DNA of 64,000 nucleotides from Flavobacterium sp. WC2421 (GTDB lineage: Bacteria > Bacteroidota > Bacteroidia > Flavobacteriales > Flavobacteriaceae). Below, one piece after another: positions 62,206 through 64,000 of this stretch (positions within the stretch are counted from its first letter, which is position 1; each line of letters starts with the position of its first letter). The translations under genes were made by a program, and so were the position numbers. The DNA is taken from assembly GCF_040822115.1 (NCBI RefSeq), contig NZ_CP162004.1:1054001-1118000 (forward strand), written 5' to 3'. Below the pieces are notes generated by a model, which saw only the letters and a list, made by a program, of their open reading frames with translations, searched no databases and was not told the DNA's origin.

Positions 62206-63129
62206 ATGAACAAATTATTGATTGTTGGAACTGTTGCTTTCGACGCTATTGAAACTCCTTTTGGTAAAACAGATAAAATTTTAGGTGGAGCTGGAACTTA
62301 TATTGGTCTATCGGCTGCTTTTTTTAATTTACAATCTGCCATAGTTTCTGTGGTTGGGGATGATTTTCCACAAGAATATTTAGATTTATTGACCGAAAGA
62401 AATATTGATATTTCTGGTCTTGAAGTAGTTAAGGGAGGTAAGACATTCTTTTGGAGTGGGCGCTACCATAACGATTTGAATTCTAGAGATACTTTAGATA
62501 CGCAGTTAAATGTATTGGCTGATTTTCAACCCAAAGTACCTGAAAATTATAAAAATGCTGATGTAGTAATGCTTGGAAATTTACATCCGTTAGTACAAAG
62601 TAGTGTTTTGGACCAAATGGAAACCAAGCCTAAGTTAGTTGTTTTAGATACAATGAATTTTTGGATGGATTGTGCATTACCTGAATTGCTTGATGTGATA
62701 AAACGCGTTGATGTGATTACGATTAATGATGAAGAAGCAAGACAACTTTCTGGAGAATATTCTTTAGTTAAGGCTGCAGCCAAAATTCAAGCAATGGGAC
62801 CAAAGTATGTTGTAATTAAAAAAGGGGAGCATGGTGCATTATTATTTCATGATAAACAAGTTTTCTTTGCGCCCGCCTTGCCATTAGAAGAAGTATTTGA
62901 CCCTACAGGAGCAGGGGATACATTTGCAGGTGGATTTGCAGGGTTTATTACTCAAAGTGAAAATGTATCTTTTGAGAATATGAAAAATGCCATTATCTAT
63001 GGATCTAATTTAGCTTCTTTCTGTGTGGAGAAATTTGGTACAGAGCGAATGGTTGATTTAGATAAAAATGAAGTGATTTCAAGATTGAAACAATTTAAAT
63101 CGTTAACACAATTTGATATAGAATTATAA
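62206..63129 (+). CDS. PfkB/ribokinase-family sugar or nucleoside kinase
   Basis: This 307-residue protein has the two family signatures: GGAGTYIGLSAAFFNLQSAIVSVVGDDFP near the N terminus and DPTGAGDTFAGGFAGF with the catalytic Asp near residue 235. The substrate cannot be read; adenosine/inosine or a sugar is possible. Its place directly before a purF-type gene, conserved in Bacteroidota, hints at a purine-related substrate, but this is inference. It has its own consensus promoter and a terminator at 63135-63158. Confidence 0.88.
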   Translation: MNKLLIVGTVAFDAIETPFGKTDKILGGAGTYIGLSAAFFNLQSAIVSVVGDDFPQEYLDLLTERNIDISGLEVVKGGKTFFWSGRYHNDLNSRDTLDTQLNVLADFQPKVPENYKNADVVMLGNLHPLVQSSVLDQMETKPKLVVLDTMNFWMDCALPELLDVIKRVDVITINDEEARQLSGEYSLVKAAAKIQAMGPKYVVIKKGEHGALLFHDKQVFFAPALPLEEVFDPTGAGDTFAGGFAGFITQSENVSFENMKNAIIYGSNLASFCVEKFGTERMVDLDKNEVISRLKQFKSLTQFDIEL

Positions 63130-63134
63130 CATTC

Positions 63135-63158
63135 AAACCTCGGAAACGGGGTTTTTTT
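63135..63158 (+). terminator. Intrinsic terminator of the PfkB-family gene
   Basis: AAACCTCG-GAAA-CGGGGTTT is followed by a T run. Confidence 0.85.
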
Positions 63159-63327
63159 GTTCAAAATAAAAAGTAAGGATTATCCAGTTAAAAGAAGTTT
63201 TTCTTAAGCTAGGTTAAGAGACGGAGAACAAAAAAAGTCGGAATTTTGTAATTTCAAAACATAAAATATTAAAGATTACGAAAGTGAGTTTAATAGTATA
63301 AAAATAAACACAACAAACAACTACACA

Positions 63328-64000
63328 ATGAGCGATGCTTTACAACACGAATGTGGAATAGCCTTAGTTAGACTACTTAAACCGCTTGAATTTTACAAAG
63401 AAAAATATGGTACTGCTTTTTACGGAATACAAAAAATGTATCTCCTTATGGAAAAGCAGCACAATCGAGGTCAAGATGGTGCTGGTTTTGCAAGCATAAA
63501 AATGGATGTTAATCCAGGGGAGCGTTACATTAGCCGCGTACGATCCAATAATGCGCAACCAATCCAAGACGTCTTTGCTCAAATAAATGATAGAATAAAT
63601 GAGGAGATGTCTTCTCATCCTGAATATGCTGATAACGTAGCGCTTCAAAAAGAAAACATTCCCTATTTGGGGGAATTGTTTTTAGGACATGTTCGTTATG
63701 GAACTTTTGGAAAAAACAGTATTGAAAGTGTACATCCTTTTTTACGTCAAAGTAATTGGATGCATCGAAATTTAATTTTGGCAGGAAACTTTAACATGAC
63801 TAATGTTAAGGAGCTTTTTGAGAACTTAGTTGAATTAGGGCAACATCCAAAAGAAATGGCGGATACGGTTACAATTATGGAAAAAATCGGTCATTTTCTA
63901 GATAAGGAAGTGATGCAATTGTATCAAGATTGTAAAGAAGAAGGTTTGTCAAAAAGAGAAGCGTCACCTGTAATTGCAGAGCGATTAGATATCGCTAAAA
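63328..64000 (+). CDS. purF: Amidophosphoribosyltransferase-type protein, N-terminal part (3' end outside window)
   Basis: The frame opens at ATG 63328 and stays open to the window end (224 codons), so no stop is seen. It begins MSDALQHECGIALVRL, placing Cys9 as the class II glutamine amidotransferase nucleophile, followed by LLMEKQHNRGQDGAGFAS, LFLGHVRYGTFG and LILAGNFNMTN, all typical of the glutaminase domain. PurF makes phosphoribosylamine, the first committed step of purine synthesis. The phosphoribosyltransferase domain is beyond the window, so another class II amidotransferase cannot be fully excluded. Confidence 0.88.
   Translation, partial: MSDALQHECGIALVRLLKPLEFYKEKYGTAFYGIQKMYLLMEKQHNRGQDGAGFASIKMDVNPGERYISRVRSNNAQPIQDVFAQINDRINEEMSSHPEYADNVALQKENIPYLGELFLGHVRYGTFGKNSIESVHPFLRQSNWMHRNLILAGNFNMTNVKELFENLVELGQHPKEMADTVTIMEKIGHFLDKEVMQLYQDCKEEGLSKREASPVIAERLDIAK

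Noticed and set aside
1..64000. Prophage, insertion sequence or genomic island
   Set aside because: No integrase, transposase, phage gene or tRNA-flanked direct repeat is seen; gene content and composition are even across the window.

Overview
The window reads as a chromosome segment of a gliding, low-GC member of the Bacteroidota, most likely the genus Flavobacterium. The evidence is its A+T-rich sequence, many promoters of the Bacteroidota type (TTG, about 17-23 bases, then TAnnTTTG), several TonB-dependent receptors, the gliding lipoprotein GldH, the type IX secretion protein PorZ, a lycopene cyclase, and the order acpP-fabF-rnc-IPExxxVDY-pyk. I see no rRNA, tRNA, prophage, insertion sequence or CRISPR array. 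Most genes are core genes; the interest lies in intergenic structure, operators and unusual domain combinations.

Region by region. 1-4.4 kb: the 3' part of a TonB receptor, a SCO1-type copper protein, and feoA-feoB plus a 42-residue Cys-rich Feo protein missed by size cut-offs, behind a Fur-box-like palindrome. 5-10.9 kb: a TonB receptor, a YfiR-like periplasmic protein and a HAMP/PAS sensor that ends without an output domain. 10.9-14.9 kb: a metal-homeostasis block with a DtxR-family regulator, an Nramp transporter fused to a universal stress protein domain, and a divergent outer-membrane channel; the two divergent promoters share a dyad. 14.9-19 kb: lycopene cyclase, a bacilliredoxin and an extended TrhO. 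19.2-23.3 kb: RicT-like protein, GldH and a class A penicillin-binding protein. 23.4-27.4 kb: 3-oxoacid CoA-transferase and glutamate dehydrogenase. 27.5-38.9 kb: PorZ, RecO, IleRS, a DksA-like protein, LspA, 5-formyl-THF cyclo-ligase and UvrC. 39-47 kb: a patatin/barrel protein, tyrosine catabolism (HmgA, HppD), a candidate small RNA, DUF3108, tryptophan dioxygenase and an M23 peptidase. 47-55.5 kb: Pgi, a TonB receptor, RlpA, CYTH protein, DinB and a PAS protein. 55.5-64 kb: BI-1 protein, pyruvate kinase, the fatty-acid/rnc cluster, PurN, RNase HI, a PfkB kinase and the start of a PurF-type protein.

Functional themes: iron and manganese uptake (feoAB, mntH, dtxR, outer-membrane channel), envelope and type IX secretion/gliding (gldH, porZ, PBP1A, RlpA, lspA, M23), aromatic amino-acid breakdown, and housekeeping information processing. 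The most unusual signal is a dispersed non-coding hairpin repeat, with four clear copies and one divergent relative, whose outer arms are conserved while the inner stem changes sequence and keeps its pairing.
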